64,000 nucleotides of DNA from PMG-095 sp049324695 (GTDB lineage Bacteria > Myxococcota_A > Polyangia > Polyangiales > Polyangiaceae), in NCBI GenBank assembly GCA_049324695.1, contig JBMOMJ010000029.1:75594-139593 (forward strand), given 5' to 3'. A program made the translations under genes and the position numbers. A model generated the notes under the pieces. That model was given only the letters and a program-made list of their open reading frames with translations, searched no databases and had not been told where the DNA came from. How positions within the stretch are numbered: the stretch's first letter is position 1; each line of letters begins with the position of its first letter. Shown one piece after another: positions 50,746 to 59,228 of this stretch.

Positions 50746-50778
50746 TACTAAGTTCTAGTTCTCGTCCCACAGCTGCTT

Positions 50779-51813
50779 ATGAAAAAGTGCCTGTTCCGCG
50801 CTGGCTCAGCGCTCATTGCTCTTGCACTCGCCGTGGCGCCGACGCGCGCTGCACAGGCGCTGGACGATGCGCCCAGCGACGAAGCTGCTAGCGAAGCGCG
50901 GCGCGCGGAAGCGAAATCGAAGTATCAAGCTGGCGTGGAGGCGTATGAAAAGCGCCGTTACAAGGACGCGGTCGATCTGTTCCTGGCTGCGGATCGACTC
51001 GCGCCGAGCGCACCGTTGTCGTTCAACATCGGTCGCGCTTACGAGCGCCTGGGCGATGATTCGAGCGCGCTACGCTGGTATCGCGACTATCTGCGCCGCA
51101 GCTCCGGCGCGCAAAATGCCGACGCGGTACGCGAGCTCGTTGGCAAGCTTGCCGAGTCGCTAGCCAAAAAAGGTGTGCAGCAGGTTAGTGTCTTTTCGAC
51201 TCCCGCCGGCGCAACCGTCAGCGTCGATGAGCAACCGATGGGGGTCACGCCGTGGACCGGCGATTTACCTCCCGGCAAGCACCACGTGCTGCTGAGTTTG
51301 CGTGGGTACGCCGATACCGAGCGTGATTTCGAGCTCACAGCCAACGAACCACTGGATCTCAACCTGCGGCTCGATGTTGCGAAGGCGCCCGAGCCCAGCG
51401 CCAGCAGCGCTCCGCCTGGCGCCGCGCCCATTGCTCCCACGACCGTGCCGGGGGTGACGACTGCGCCCGCTCCGGCTCACCAAGAACCATCTCGCGGCCT
51501 CGGGGTATGGCCCTGGGTCACTCTGGGAGTTGGTGCGGCGGCGCTCGGCGGCGCGTTCACGTTCGAGATGTTGCGGCGCTCTGCCGAGGACGACGCCAAG
51601 AATGACGACACGCAGCTCGGCTTTCAATCGGCTGTCGACAGTATGGAGAGCCGCAAGACCACCGCGCGGGTTTTGCTCGGCGTGGGCAGCGCAATCGTGA
51701 TTACCGGGGGCGTCTTGGTGTTCATCGATGCGAGCAGCCGCTCCAACAGGACTCAAGTTGGTTTTAGCTGCTTGCCCGGCGCGTGTGGTTTCAGCGCGAA
51801 AGGCCGTTTCTGA
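50779..51813 (+). CDS. TPR/PEGA-domain membrane protein
   Basis: A 344-residue protein with a signal peptide (LFRAGSALIALALAVAPTRAAQA). A TPR-like region (about 45-110: YKDAVDLFLAADRLAPSAPL, FNIGRAYERLGDD) is followed by a PEGA-type beta domain (about 135-205: STPAGATVSVDEQPMGVTPW, GKHHVLLSLRGY). Two hydrophobic segments near the C-terminus (about 238-260 and 295-315) anchor it. PEGA domains bind surface ligands. Located directly after two kinases and overlapping the Cys-repeat gene by one base, so it may take part in the same surface-sensing unit. Confidence 0.85.
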   Translation: MKKCLFRAGSALIALALAVAPTRAAQALDDAPSDEAASEARRAEAKSKYQAGVEAYEKRRYKDAVDLFLAADRLAPSAPLSFNIGRAYERLGDDSSALRWYRDYLRRSSGAQNADAVRELVGKLAESLAKKGVQQVSVFSTPAGATVSVDEQPMGVTPWTGDLPPGKHHVLLSLRGYADTERDFELTANEPLDLNLRLDVAKAPEPSASSAPPGAAPIAPTTVPGVTTAPAPAHQEPSRGLGVWPWVTLGVGAAALGGAFTFEMLRRSAEDDAKNDDTQLGFQSAVDSMESRKTTARVLLGVGSAIVITGGVLVFIDASSRSNRTQVGFSCLPGACGFSAKGRF

Positions 51814-53636
51814 TGCTCGCGCTGCGGTTATTGCTTTCGAGCCTGGTTCTACTGCTGCTCGCCAGCGCTTGCGAAAGCGACATCGACAAGTCTCTAGATG
51901 GAAAGCTGTGCAGCGCCGACAAGCGCTGTGCCGCGGGATACGTCTGTGATCTGCCTACGAATACCTGCGTGCGGCCGTTGGCGGGCGGCACTTGTCGCGA
52001 AGGGGAGACCGTTTGCGGCGGCAAATGCGTGATCCTTGCGACCGACGCCAGCAATTGCGGCGGCTGCGGCGCGATGTGCACGGCTCCCTCGCATGGGCTG
52101 CCGGTCTGTGCTGTCTCGAGCTGCAAGTTCGCCTGCTCGAATGGCTACTCACCGTGTGACACCGTTTGCGTCGAGTTGAACAGCGACGTCGACAATTGCG
52201 GCGCTTGTGGCAAGTCGTGTCCGGAAAAGGCGAGCGGGACGCGCGTCTGCGAGGACGGCGTATGTGGTATCAATTGCGGGTCGCTGCTCACCTCGTGTGA
52301 CGGCGAATGCGTCGACACGCAGAGTGATCCTCAGCACTGTGGCAACTGCGAAACCGTATGCGAAACCGGGCGCGTCTGTTCGGCGGGTGAGTGCAGCGAC
52401 GCCTGCGAGACAGGTAAGGTCAACTGCGGTGGAGCTTGCATCGACGTCCTCAGCAGCGTCGCCCATTGCGGTGGTTGCGACATGGCTTGCCCGACTCCAG
52501 AGCACGGCAAGTCGACCTGCACCGGCGGCGCCTGCGGCTTCGTTTGTGATCCCGGTTACACCGCTTGCGACGGCGCCTGCGTCGATACCAAAACCAACAC
52601 CGCTCACTGCGGCGCGTGCAACACCGTGTGTGATGCGCCGTCGAACGGCATGGCGACCTGCAGCGCGGGCGTTTGCGGTTCGACATGCAACAATGGTTTC
52701 GCCAAGTGCGGGGAGCTATGTGTCGCTACCGATCGCGATCCAGGCAACTGCGGCGCTTGCCGGCGTGCTTGCAATTCGGGCGAGGCCTGCTCGAACGGCA
52801 TGTGCGGCGTGACTTGCTCTGGTTCTCAAAAGAACTGCGGCGGTTCGTGTGTCGACGTTCAGAGCGACCCCGAAAACTGCGGTGCTTGCGGGACACGCTG
52901 CCCGATCCCTGCGAATGGACTGGCTCTGTGCCAGGCGGGCGTGTGTGGCCTAGATTGCAACAGCAGTTTTTCGCCCTGCGGCAATCAGTGTCTGAAGCTC
53001 GACTCGGATCCCAGTAACTGCGGCAAGTGCGGGACCGTCTGTCCCATGCCTCAAAACGGCTCACCCGCCTGCAGAAACGGCAGCTGCGGAGTCGCTTGCA
53101 ATTCGGGTTACACCGAGTGCGACGGCAAGTGCGTCGACACTCAAGCGAATGGCAATTACTGTGGCAACTGCACGACCGTGTGCGGGGCTGGCAAGGTCTG
53201 CAAATCGGGTGTGTGTGGCACCGATTGTGGAACGCTCACGGCGTGCAACGGAGCTTGCGTCGACGTGACCAGCGATACCTCCAACTGCACCAAGTGCGGT
53301 ACCGTGTGCAGCGCACCGACGAATGCAATGCCAGCCTGTAAGGCGACAGGCTGCGATTTCGTGTGCAATACATCGTTCACCCGCTGCGGCGAGCAGTGCA
53401 TCGACACCAAGACCGATGTTAAAAACTGCGGAGCCTGCGGCACGGTGTGCCCGTCCGTTGAAAATGGCACCGCCACTTGCTCTGGCGGATCTTGCGGCAC
53501 AACGTGCAGGTCCGGCTACTCGCGTTGCGCGGGTGCTTGCGTCGATACCAAAACAGACGATGCCAATTGCGGCGGCTGCGGCAAAGCCTGCAAGGGCAGG
53601 AATCACTGCCTGCTCGGTTTGTGCACTCCGCTGTAG
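51813..53636 (+). CDS. Cys-rich lipoprotein with about 12 tandem ~42-residue repeats
   Basis: A 607-residue protein. The ATG at 51813 overlaps the upstream TGA (TGATG), giving a signal peptide ending LLLLASACES. The body consists of about 12 repeats with the pattern CVDTxxDxxNCGxCGxxC...NGxxxCxxGxCGxxC...GYxxC; the NCGxC core is found 12 times. Each repeat has about eight cysteines, suggesting a rigid, disulfide-rich, rod-like surface protein. Similar repeats are known from myxobacterial proteins of unknown function. Confidence 0.87.
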   Translation: MLALRLLLSSLVLLLLASACESDIDKSLDGKLCSADKRCAAGYVCDLPTNTCVRPLAGGTCREGETVCGGKCVILATDASNCGGCGAMCTAPSHGLPVCAVSSCKFACSNGYSPCDTVCVELNSDVDNCGACGKSCPEKASGTRVCEDGVCGINCGSLLTSCDGECVDTQSDPQHCGNCETVCETGRVCSAGECSDACETGKVNCGGACIDVLSSVAHCGGCDMACPTPEHGKSTCTGGACGFVCDPGYTACDGACVDTKTNTAHCGACNTVCDAPSNGMATCSAGVCGSTCNNGFAKCGELCVATDRDPGNCGACRRACNSGEACSNGMCGVTCSGSQKNCGGSCVDVQSDPENCGACGTRCPIPANGLALCQAGVCGLDCNSSFSPCGNQCLKLDSDPSNCGKCGTVCPMPQNGSPACRNGSCGVACNSGYTECDGKCVDTQANGNYCGNCTTVCGAGKVCKSGVCGTDCGTLTACNGACVDVTSDTSNCTKCGTVCSAPTNAMPACKATGCDFVCNTSFTRCGEQCIDTKTDVKNCGACGTVCPSVENGTATCSGGSCGTTCRSGYSRCAGACVDTKTDDANCGGCGKACKGRNHCLLGLCTPL

Positions 53637-53848
53637 CCTGGCTGACTACACTTCGTCCGGCGAGACTCGACGAAGTTGCGCGTGAATGTGTGTGTGTGCA
53701 CGCTTGGCTCTTCAGAAGCGAGCGCACTGCCCGTACGAACCATCTCACAAGTCACTTTCCTCTTGGAGTCGTTCGAGGCGCTCGTAAAATGCGACGCAGC
53801 GCTCCCACACACCGAAGGTCCCAAGGCAAGGAACCAATCGACTCACGG

Positions 53849-54910
53849 ATGGATATGATGAGACGTTTGTTTTGGATGTCAGCGCTGGTCGCTATTAGTA
53901 GTTGGGGTTGCTCCTCGAGCTCACAAAGCAGTGAAGGCATGGGTGGTGTGCCAGGCTCATCGGGCGGCACCGCAGGCATCCACTCAGGCGCAGGCACCTC
54001 CGGCAAGGCGACTAACGGCGGCATCGGTAACAGCGGCGGCACCGGGAGCTCGATGGCAGGAGGGAGTGCTACGGCGGGTGACACCGGAAACAACGGCGGC
54101 ACCTCCAGCACGAGCGGCGGCGGCTCTTCGACCGCAGGCACCGGCGGCGCGATAGCCGGCGCTGCCGCGTGCGACAACGGCAAGGATGACGACGGCGACG
54201 GCTTCATCGACGGCTTCGATGGCGAGTGCACCGGGCCGCTGGATAACGACGAGGGAACGTTTGCGACGGGTATTCCCGGCGACAACCGCGATCCCAAGTG
54301 GCAAGACTGCTTCTTCGACGGTAACTCCGGCGCGGGTGACGACGACTGCCGCTATGCGACGGGCTGCCTCACCGGCGATCTGCCGCAGACCGACGCCGAC
54401 TGTAAGTTGACCGACGCTTGCGTGAAGTTCTGTGCGCCGCTCACCCAAAACGGTTGCGATTGCTTCGGTTGCTGCACCGTGCAGTTGGGCGACGGCAGCA
54501 CCGTGGACATCACCGAGAACGCCGCTTGCTCGCTCGCGAACATTGACGACACCAAAGCGTGTCCCCGCTGCGTGAAGAACACGCAGTGCGGAAACACTTG
54601 TGGCGAGTGCGAGCTCTGCCTCGGCAAGACCGTCGCAGATCTACCCGCCAGCTGCACGCCGCCGACCGGCACCGGTGGCTCCGGCAACGTCGCCGGCAGC
54701 ACCGGCGTGGGTGGTAGCGATCCCAGCAGCGGTGGCGCACCCGGCGCGGGTGGCACCTTGGGCGCCGGTGGTAGCACGGTCAATACCGGCGGCACCGGCG
54801 GTGTGACCTGGAACTGCGATGGCGCTCAGACCTGCGGCCCGAACCTGCCGCCGTGCGAAGGCAGCGGAGAGTACTGCTCCTTCGGCTGCTGCATCCCAGC
54901 GATTCGTTGA
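53849..54910 (+). CDS. Gly/Ser-rich lipoprotein with Ca-like repeat and Cys-rich domain
   Basis: A protein of about 353 residues; ATGs at 53849, 53855 and 53858 are all possible. Signal peptide ending ISSWGCSSS. A Gly/Ser/Thr linker (to ~110) precedes CDNGKDDDGDGFIDGFDGEC, an Asp-rich thrombospondin-3-like motif. Then follow a Cys-rich domain (CVKFCAPLTQNGCDCFGCC, CGECELC), a second Gly-rich linker and a final Cys-rich module ending YCSFGCCIPAIR. It closes the series that begins with the kinases, and two hairpins follow. Confidence 0.78.
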   Translation: MDMMRRLFWMSALVAISSWGCSSSSQSSEGMGGVPGSSGGTAGIHSGAGTSGKATNGGIGNSGGTGSSMAGGSATAGDTGNNGGTSSTSGGGSSTAGTGGAIAGAAACDNGKDDDGDGFIDGFDGECTGPLDNDEGTFATGIPGDNRDPKWQDCFFDGNSGAGDDDCRYATGCLTGDLPQTDADCKLTDACVKFCAPLTQNGCDCFGCCTVQLGDGSTVDITENAACSLANIDDTKACPRCVKNTQCGNTCGECELCLGKTVADLPASCTPPTGTGGSGNVAGSTGVGGSDPSSGGAPGAGGTLGAGGSTVNTGGTGGVTWNCDGAQTCGPNLPPCEGSGEYCSFGCCIPAIR

Positions 54911-54925
54911 TACGAAACACACGCT

Positions 54926-54952
54926 GCCGTCGGTTCAGGAAGAGCCGACGGC
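54926..54952 (+). terminator. hairpin terminator 1 after the kinase/Cys-repeat series
   Basis: GCCGTCGG at 54926-54933 pairs perfectly with CCGACGGC at 54945-54952 over an 11-base loop, 16 bases after the stop at 54910. G/C-rich stem with no strong T-tract. Confidence 0.65.
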
Positions 54953-54976
54953 GGTGTCTGCTACGACTATGAACGC

Positions 54977-55012
54977 CGCGCCGTAACTGCACCGCACCGC
55001 CGTTACGGCGCG
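54977..55012. terminator. hairpin terminator 2 (11-bp stem)
   Basis: CGCGCCGTAAC at 54977-54987 pairs with GTTACGGCGCG at 55002-55012 (11 of 11) over a 14-base loop. It lies 54 bases before the next start at 55066, so it may insulate the two transcription units. Confidence 0.6.
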
Positions 55013-55065
55013 CGCGTTCGCCAATTTGCCGCCAGCTCTTCTCGTCGGGGCGCGGTGATGCCACC

Positions 55066-55551
55066 ATGGCCCGTATGAGCAGTGACGAAGAGCGAGCGCG
55101 CCGAATTGCCACGGCCACGCGCGTATTCGACAAAGATCTCGGCACCTGGGACGCGAAGTCGGAAATTTTTCCGGCGCCGGGAGCAGCTGCAATCCATCAG
55201 CGCGGCGTCGCGGAGAACCGCTTGGTCGCCGGACGCTGGTTGGTCACCGATTATCGAGCTGACTCTGGTTACGAGGGCCACGGCGTGTACGGGTGGGACG
55301 ACGTGAAGGGCCAGTACGTCGGCACCTGGGTGGACTCCATGGGAGGCTCAATCGCGCGCTCGGTCGGAATCTGGGACCCGGCGACGAGCACCATGACTTA
55401 TGTGACGGAAGCCGGAGACGCACCGAACGTGCGCCGCTATCGTGAGATCACGCGCACGATTTCCGACGGCGTTCACGTGTACGAGAACCTAGTGCCAGCA
55501 GCTGACGGCGGCGAATTTCTGCTGATTCGCATCGAGTACCGCCGACGTTGA
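55066..55551 (+). CDS. DUF1579 domain protein
   Basis: A 161-residue cytoplasmic protein; an ATG at 55075 is an alternative. The sequence DLGTWDAKSEIFPAPG, ENRLVAGRWLVTDY, YEGHGVYGWDDVKGQYVGTWVDSMG and IWDPATSTMTY follows the DUF1579 lipocalin-like family, a beta-barrel of unknown ligand. Three bases separate its stop from the convergent monooxygenase gene. Confidence 0.85.
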   Translation: MARMSSDEERARRIATATRVFDKDLGTWDAKSEIFPAPGAAAIHQRGVAENRLVAGRWLVTDYRADSGYEGHGVYGWDDVKGQYVGTWVDSMGGSIARSVGIWDPATSTMTYVTEAGDAPNVRRYREITRTISDGVHVYENLVPAADGGEFLLIRIEYRRR

Positions 55552-55554
55552 TGA

Positions 55555-56694
55555 CTATGGCGCGAAGCGAGCGTTTTCGCGCAGCTGCTTTTCCACTACG
55601 CGCTTCGGCGTCGCTCGGAGCATGAGATCCCGCAAAAAGATTAGAAGCGGGCTTTCGAGTTGTGCCAGTTGCCCGAGTTGCCGTGAGCTTCGCACCATGC
55701 GCGACGTCCGCGGGAAACGTTGGCGTTCGTAGCTGGCGAGCGCGGCGTCGAGCGATTCGCTCTCGTGCAAGCGCGCAGCGAGCACCACGGAGTCTTCGAT
55801 GGACATGCAAGCGCCCTGACCCAGGTTGGGTGTCATCGGATGCGCTGCGTCGCCCAGCAACGTCACCCGCCCTTGCGACCAGCGTGGTACCGGATCGCGA
55901 TCGTGAATGTCCGTGCGCAGCACGCGCTCGCGCTGCGATGCCGCCAGCAGCTTGCGAATCTCCTCCGACCAATTCGCGAATCGACGCTCCACTTCGGCCA
56001 ATGCATCTTCATCGCGTTCGCCTTCGGGCGCGTTGGCGACAGCAAACCAATACGTGCTTTGCTCGTCGATCGGGACGATCCCAAAGCGTTCACCGCGCCC
56101 CCAAATCTCGCGGAGCTCGTGCGCGCCGAACGGATTTTCCATCCTCGCAACGCCGCGCCAACTCGTGTAGCCGGCATAACGCAACGGCTCAGCGCCCAAT
56201 AGCTGCTGACGCACCCGGGAGCGCAGCCCATCCGCGCCGACGAGCAGCGCTCCACGTGCACTCGAGCCATCGCTGAAGTGTGCAGTCACGCCAGAGGCGT
56301 CTGCTTCGTAACGTTCGAAGCGCCGCCCGAGCCGCACCTCTTCGAGACCAGCCAGCAAGACTTCCTGCAAGCGCGCGCGATGGATCCCAAACGTGCCCGC
56401 GCCCACGTCGTCGCGCAGCGCCGCGAGCGAAGTATCTTGCAGTACAGCTCCGCCGCTGGTGATCGCGAGGCCGTGCAAAATCTCGTGCCCAGCTCGCTCC
56501 ACCGCCTGGCGCAATCCCAGTTGTGACAGCGCCGCCAGGGCGCCCGGGTGCAGCAACAGGCCCGCGCCGACGTCAGATAGCTGCCGCGCTTGCTCGAAAA
56601 TTTCGTGCGCGATCCCGCGAACTCGCAGGGCGTGCGCCAATGTCAACCCGCCAATACCACTTCCGACTATCAGAACCTTGCCGTCGAGCCCCAT
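55555..56694 (-). CDS. FAD-dependent monooxygenase (salicylate-hydroxylase-like)
   Basis: A 379-residue flavoprotein. The ATG at 56694 gives MGLDGKVLIVGSGIGGL, with the Rossmann GXGXXG directly at the N-terminus. GADGLRSRVRQ is the DG motif, and VTLLGDAAHPMTPNLGQGACMSIED is the GD motif of class A flavin hydroxylases. Such enzymes hydroxylate aromatic compounds with NAD(P)H. The substrate is not readable. It is 51 bases downstream of the DUF2238 gene. Confidence 0.92.
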   Translation of the reverse strand: MGLDGKVLIVGSGIGGLTLAHALRVRGIAHEIFEQARQLSDVGAGLLLHPGALAALSQLGLRQAVERAGHEILHGLAITSGGAVLQDTSLAALRDDVGAGTFGIHRARLQEVLLAGLEEVRLGRRFERYEADASGVTAHFSDGSSARGALLVGADGLRSRVRQQLLGAEPLRYAGYTSWRGVARMENPFGAHELREIWGRGERFGIVPIDEQSTYWFAVANAPEGERDEDALAEVERRFANWSEEIRKLLAASQRERVLRTDIHDRDPVPRWSQGRVTLLGDAAHPMTPNLGQGACMSIEDSVVLAARLHESESLDAALASYERQRFPRTSRMVRSSRQLGQLAQLESPLLIFLRDLMLRATPKRVVEKQLRENARFAP

Positions 56695-56745
56695 GACTCG
56701 CCACTTTAGCACCCCATCGTAAGGGAGGACGCCGTTTCGCCTCGA

Positions 56746-57390
56746 TCAGCGCGCGGCTGGCACGTGTGTCATGGAAGCGTCGTGTTTACGCGAGAGCAGA
56801 GCGATGCCGATGGCTGCTCCGACGAGGGCCAAAAACATGTCCCACTGCGCGTCCCACGGATCGCCTTGTGAACCGAGAAACGCTTGGCCCACATTTCCCG
56901 CGACGATCAGGGTCACCCACCACTCGATCAGCTCCCAGAATGCTCCAATCGCCAAGATCACACTGAGCACCAAAAACACCAACCAACCGCCGCGCGGCAG
57001 CGGAGTGCAGCGCAGCAACGTCTCGCGCGCGAGAAAGCACGGAAAGAATCCGAGCGCTAGATGTCCCACTCGGTCGTAATGATTGCGCGCCAAATGAAAC
57101 CGCTCCATGGCCCAATTGCCCAGCGGGGTCAAAGCGTACGTGTAGTAACCGCCGTACGTGAGAATCAGAAAGTGGGCGAACACACAAACGTAAACGAAAT
57201 GCGAGAACGGCAACCGCGGGTACAACCAGGCCAGTACTGCGATCTCCAACACTCCAGGGCCTACTTCGAGCAACCAATTCAAACGCCCGGCTGGAGGTGC
57301 CGCACCCGTGAGCACGACTACCAAGAGCAGCACTACGCAGAGTCGAATTGGTAGCCGAGCGTGAGCACGCAAGCTTTCCGAAAGGGCCAT
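56746..57390 (-). CDS. DUF2238 (YjdF-like) inner membrane protein
   Basis: A 214-residue protein; the ATG at 57390 gives a short basic N-terminus before the first membrane segment, whereas the longer frame is Arg-rich and unlikely. About six hydrophobic segments. YDRVGHLALGFFPCFLARE, FWELIEWWVTLI and the ending GDPWDAQWDMFLALVGA are hallmarks of the DUF2238/YjdF family. Function unknown in the family. Confidence 0.85.
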   Translation of the reverse strand: MALSESLRAHARLPIRLCVVLLLVVVLTGAAPPAGRLNWLLEVGPGVLEIAVLAWLYPRLPFSHFVYVCVFAHFLILTYGGYYTYALTPLGNWAMERFHLARNHYDRVGHLALGFFPCFLARETLLRCTPLPRGGWLVFLVLSVILAIGAFWELIEWWVTLIVAGNVGQAFLGSQGDPWDAQWDMFLALVGAAIGIALLSRKHDASMTHVPAAR

Positions 57391-57472
57391 GTGCGCCACA
57401 TCGTACTCAGAGCGCGTTGAATTGGCCACGACGCGATGATCGCTCGTTTCCCCGGCTTGCACTCGTGTTGGC

Positions 57473-58492
57473 TCAACTTTGATCGACGCCGGCGCGCGCT
57501 CCCTCCGCTTCGGTCGGCGGGACCGCTCGAAAGGAGCGAGGCAACCCAAAGGCGCGAAAGCTCTCTTCTTCGGGGAAGTGGTGGAGCTCGATGATCTTCC
57601 CCGCGCGCAGCCGCAACACATGCACCGCGTGCAACACGCCGTCGATGTAGAAGCCGAACGCGGGCTGACCGTTGGCGGAGATGCGCATGAGCTCGACTTT
57701 CGATCCCAAAAGCCGCGTGAACGGCCGCGCGCGCAGGAACGCGCTGGTTGGAGCTTTACCCTGCAGCCACGTCGGGGAAGGCGGCATCGACGCGATGATA
57801 TCGTCGTTCAGGAGTGCGACGAGAGCATCGGCATCGAGCGATTGCCAAGCCTGAATGTAACGGCGCAGCAAACCTTCATCCTGCTCCGAACGCGCGTCGA
57901 CATTCGGTCGCTCTTCGCTGCCACCGATGCGTTCGCGCAGCGCGACCCGCGCACGATGCAAAGCGCTGTTCGTTGCCGAAACGCTGAGCCCGAGCGCCGT
58001 CGCGGTCTCGTCGGCAGGCATGCCCAGCACGTCGCGCAATAGAAGCACCGCGCGCTGCTGAGCCGACAACAGCTGCAGCGCGGCCACGAACGCCAGAGCC
58101 ACGCTTTCCTGCAGCTCGTACACCGCGCCCGGATCTTGTGCTGTGCCGCTCAGCCAAGCATCCGGGCACGGTTCGAGCCATGTTACTTCCGGATTAGCAG
58201 GCGCGGGAGCCAGCGCGTCGTTCGCGGGCGGCCCCACGTCGCACGGTAGTGGACGTTGCTTGCGGCTCTTGAGTTCATCGAGGCACGCATTGGTTGCAAT
58301 TCGATACAGCCAGGGCCGCAGCGTGCTCGGGCTTTCCAGCGAGTCGCGCGCACGCCAGGCGCGCACGAGCGTCTCTTGAAGCACGTCGTCGCTATCGTGC
58401 GAAGAGCCCAGCATGCGATAACAGTGCAGCCTGAGCGCGTTTTCGTGTGGAGCGATGAGACGTAGGAAAGCTTCGTCCGGTGCGGCGGCCAT
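57473..58492 (-). CDS. ECF-type RNA polymerase sigma factor with SnoaL-like C-terminal domain
   Basis: A 339-residue protein. Region 2: LHCYRMLGSSHDSDDVLQETLVRAWR and LRPWLYRIATNACLDEL. Region 4: LSAQQRAVLLLRDVLGMPADETA and SATNSALHRARVALRERI. Residues about 205-330 form a SnoaL/NTF2-like domain (LVALLNDDIIASMPPSPTWLQG), as in the TIGR02960/SigJ-like group, where the tail modulates sigma activity and no anti-sigma is adjacent. It follows the GST gene by eight bases and is probably co-transcribed. Confidence 0.92.
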   Translation of the reverse strand: MAAAPDEAFLRLIAPHENALRLHCYRMLGSSHDSDDVLQETLVRAWRARDSLESPSTLRPWLYRIATNACLDELKSRKQRPLPCDVGPPANDALAPAPANPEVTWLEPCPDAWLSGTAQDPGAVYELQESVALAFVAALQLLSAQQRAVLLLRDVLGMPADETATALGLSVSATNSALHRARVALRERIGGSEERPNVDARSEQDEGLLRRYIQAWQSLDADALVALLNDDIIASMPPSPTWLQGKAPTSAFLRARPFTRLLGSKVELMRISANGQPAFGFYIDGVLHAVHVLRLRAGKIIELHHFPEEESFRAFGLPRSFRAVPPTEAEGARAGVDQS

Positions 58493-58500
58493 CGCGCATT

Positions 58501-59127
58501 TTACTCCGCCGCCAGAGCGTTCGAGTCCCCAATCGCGCGCTGCATACTATCGCGCTTCAAAATCCGCCCCAGCCACGCGCTCAATCGCGGATACGGCTTC
58601 GAATCGAGACCTACCGTTTCGGCAATCGAAAATACCGACGCGATAGCGAAATCCGCAATCGAAAGGCGACCGGCCACCCACTCCTTATCGGCGAGCGAAG
58701 TGTCCAATACCTGCGCGAATCGCGTGTACTCCGCCGTGCCTTCCTCCACGACGCGCGCGTCGGGTTGACCCTGCCCAGTCATCGGTTTCACCAAACGCTG
58801 GAACGCCACCTTTCCAATCGCCGGCCCCATGTGCGCGAGTTGCCAAGCACACCAACGGTCCACATCCGCCCGCTCGCGCAGCGCCGCCGGCAACAACCTC
58901 GACCCGTGCGCGAGGTACGCCATGATGGCGTTGCTCTCCCACAGCACGAAATCCCCATCCACGAGGATTGGCGCCTTCGCATTGGGGTTCAACGCCAAAA
59001 TCTCCGGCGCACGTTGCTCGCCTTTGAACAGATTCAGGTGAATGAGCTCCGGCTCGAGACCGAGCTCGAAAGCGACGGCGCGGACCTTGCGACAGTTGGG
59101 AGAGAGCGGAAACTGATAGATTTTCAT
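58501..59127 (-). CDS. glutathione S-transferase family protein
   Basis: A 208-residue protein with AGGAG upstream of the ATG. N-terminal thioredoxin-like half: IYQFPLSPNCRKVRAVAFELG and NAKAPILVDGDFVLWESNAIMAYL. The C-terminal helical half ends in VAGRLSIADFAIASVFSIAE. This is a typical GST; it conjugates glutathione or acts in stress responses. Operon partner of the ECF sigma factor downstream. Confidence 0.93.
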   Translation of the reverse strand: MKIYQFPLSPNCRKVRAVAFELGLEPELIHLNLFKGEQRAPEILALNPNAKAPILVDGDFVLWESNAIMAYLAHGSRLLPAALRERADVDRWCAWQLAHMGPAIGKVAFQRLVKPMTGQGQPDARVVEEGTAEYTRFAQVLDTSLADKEWVAGRLSIADFAIASVFSIAETVGLDSKPYPRLSAWLGRILKRDSMQRAIGDSNALAAE

Positions 59128-59228
59128 GGGTTTAGCTCCTCAGGCCGGCTTCTTTTGCGACCCGTTACCCATGAGACTTGGCTCGCCCTCGAAACTGTTC
59201 GCGGGCCCAGAAAAATTTCCGATTCAGC

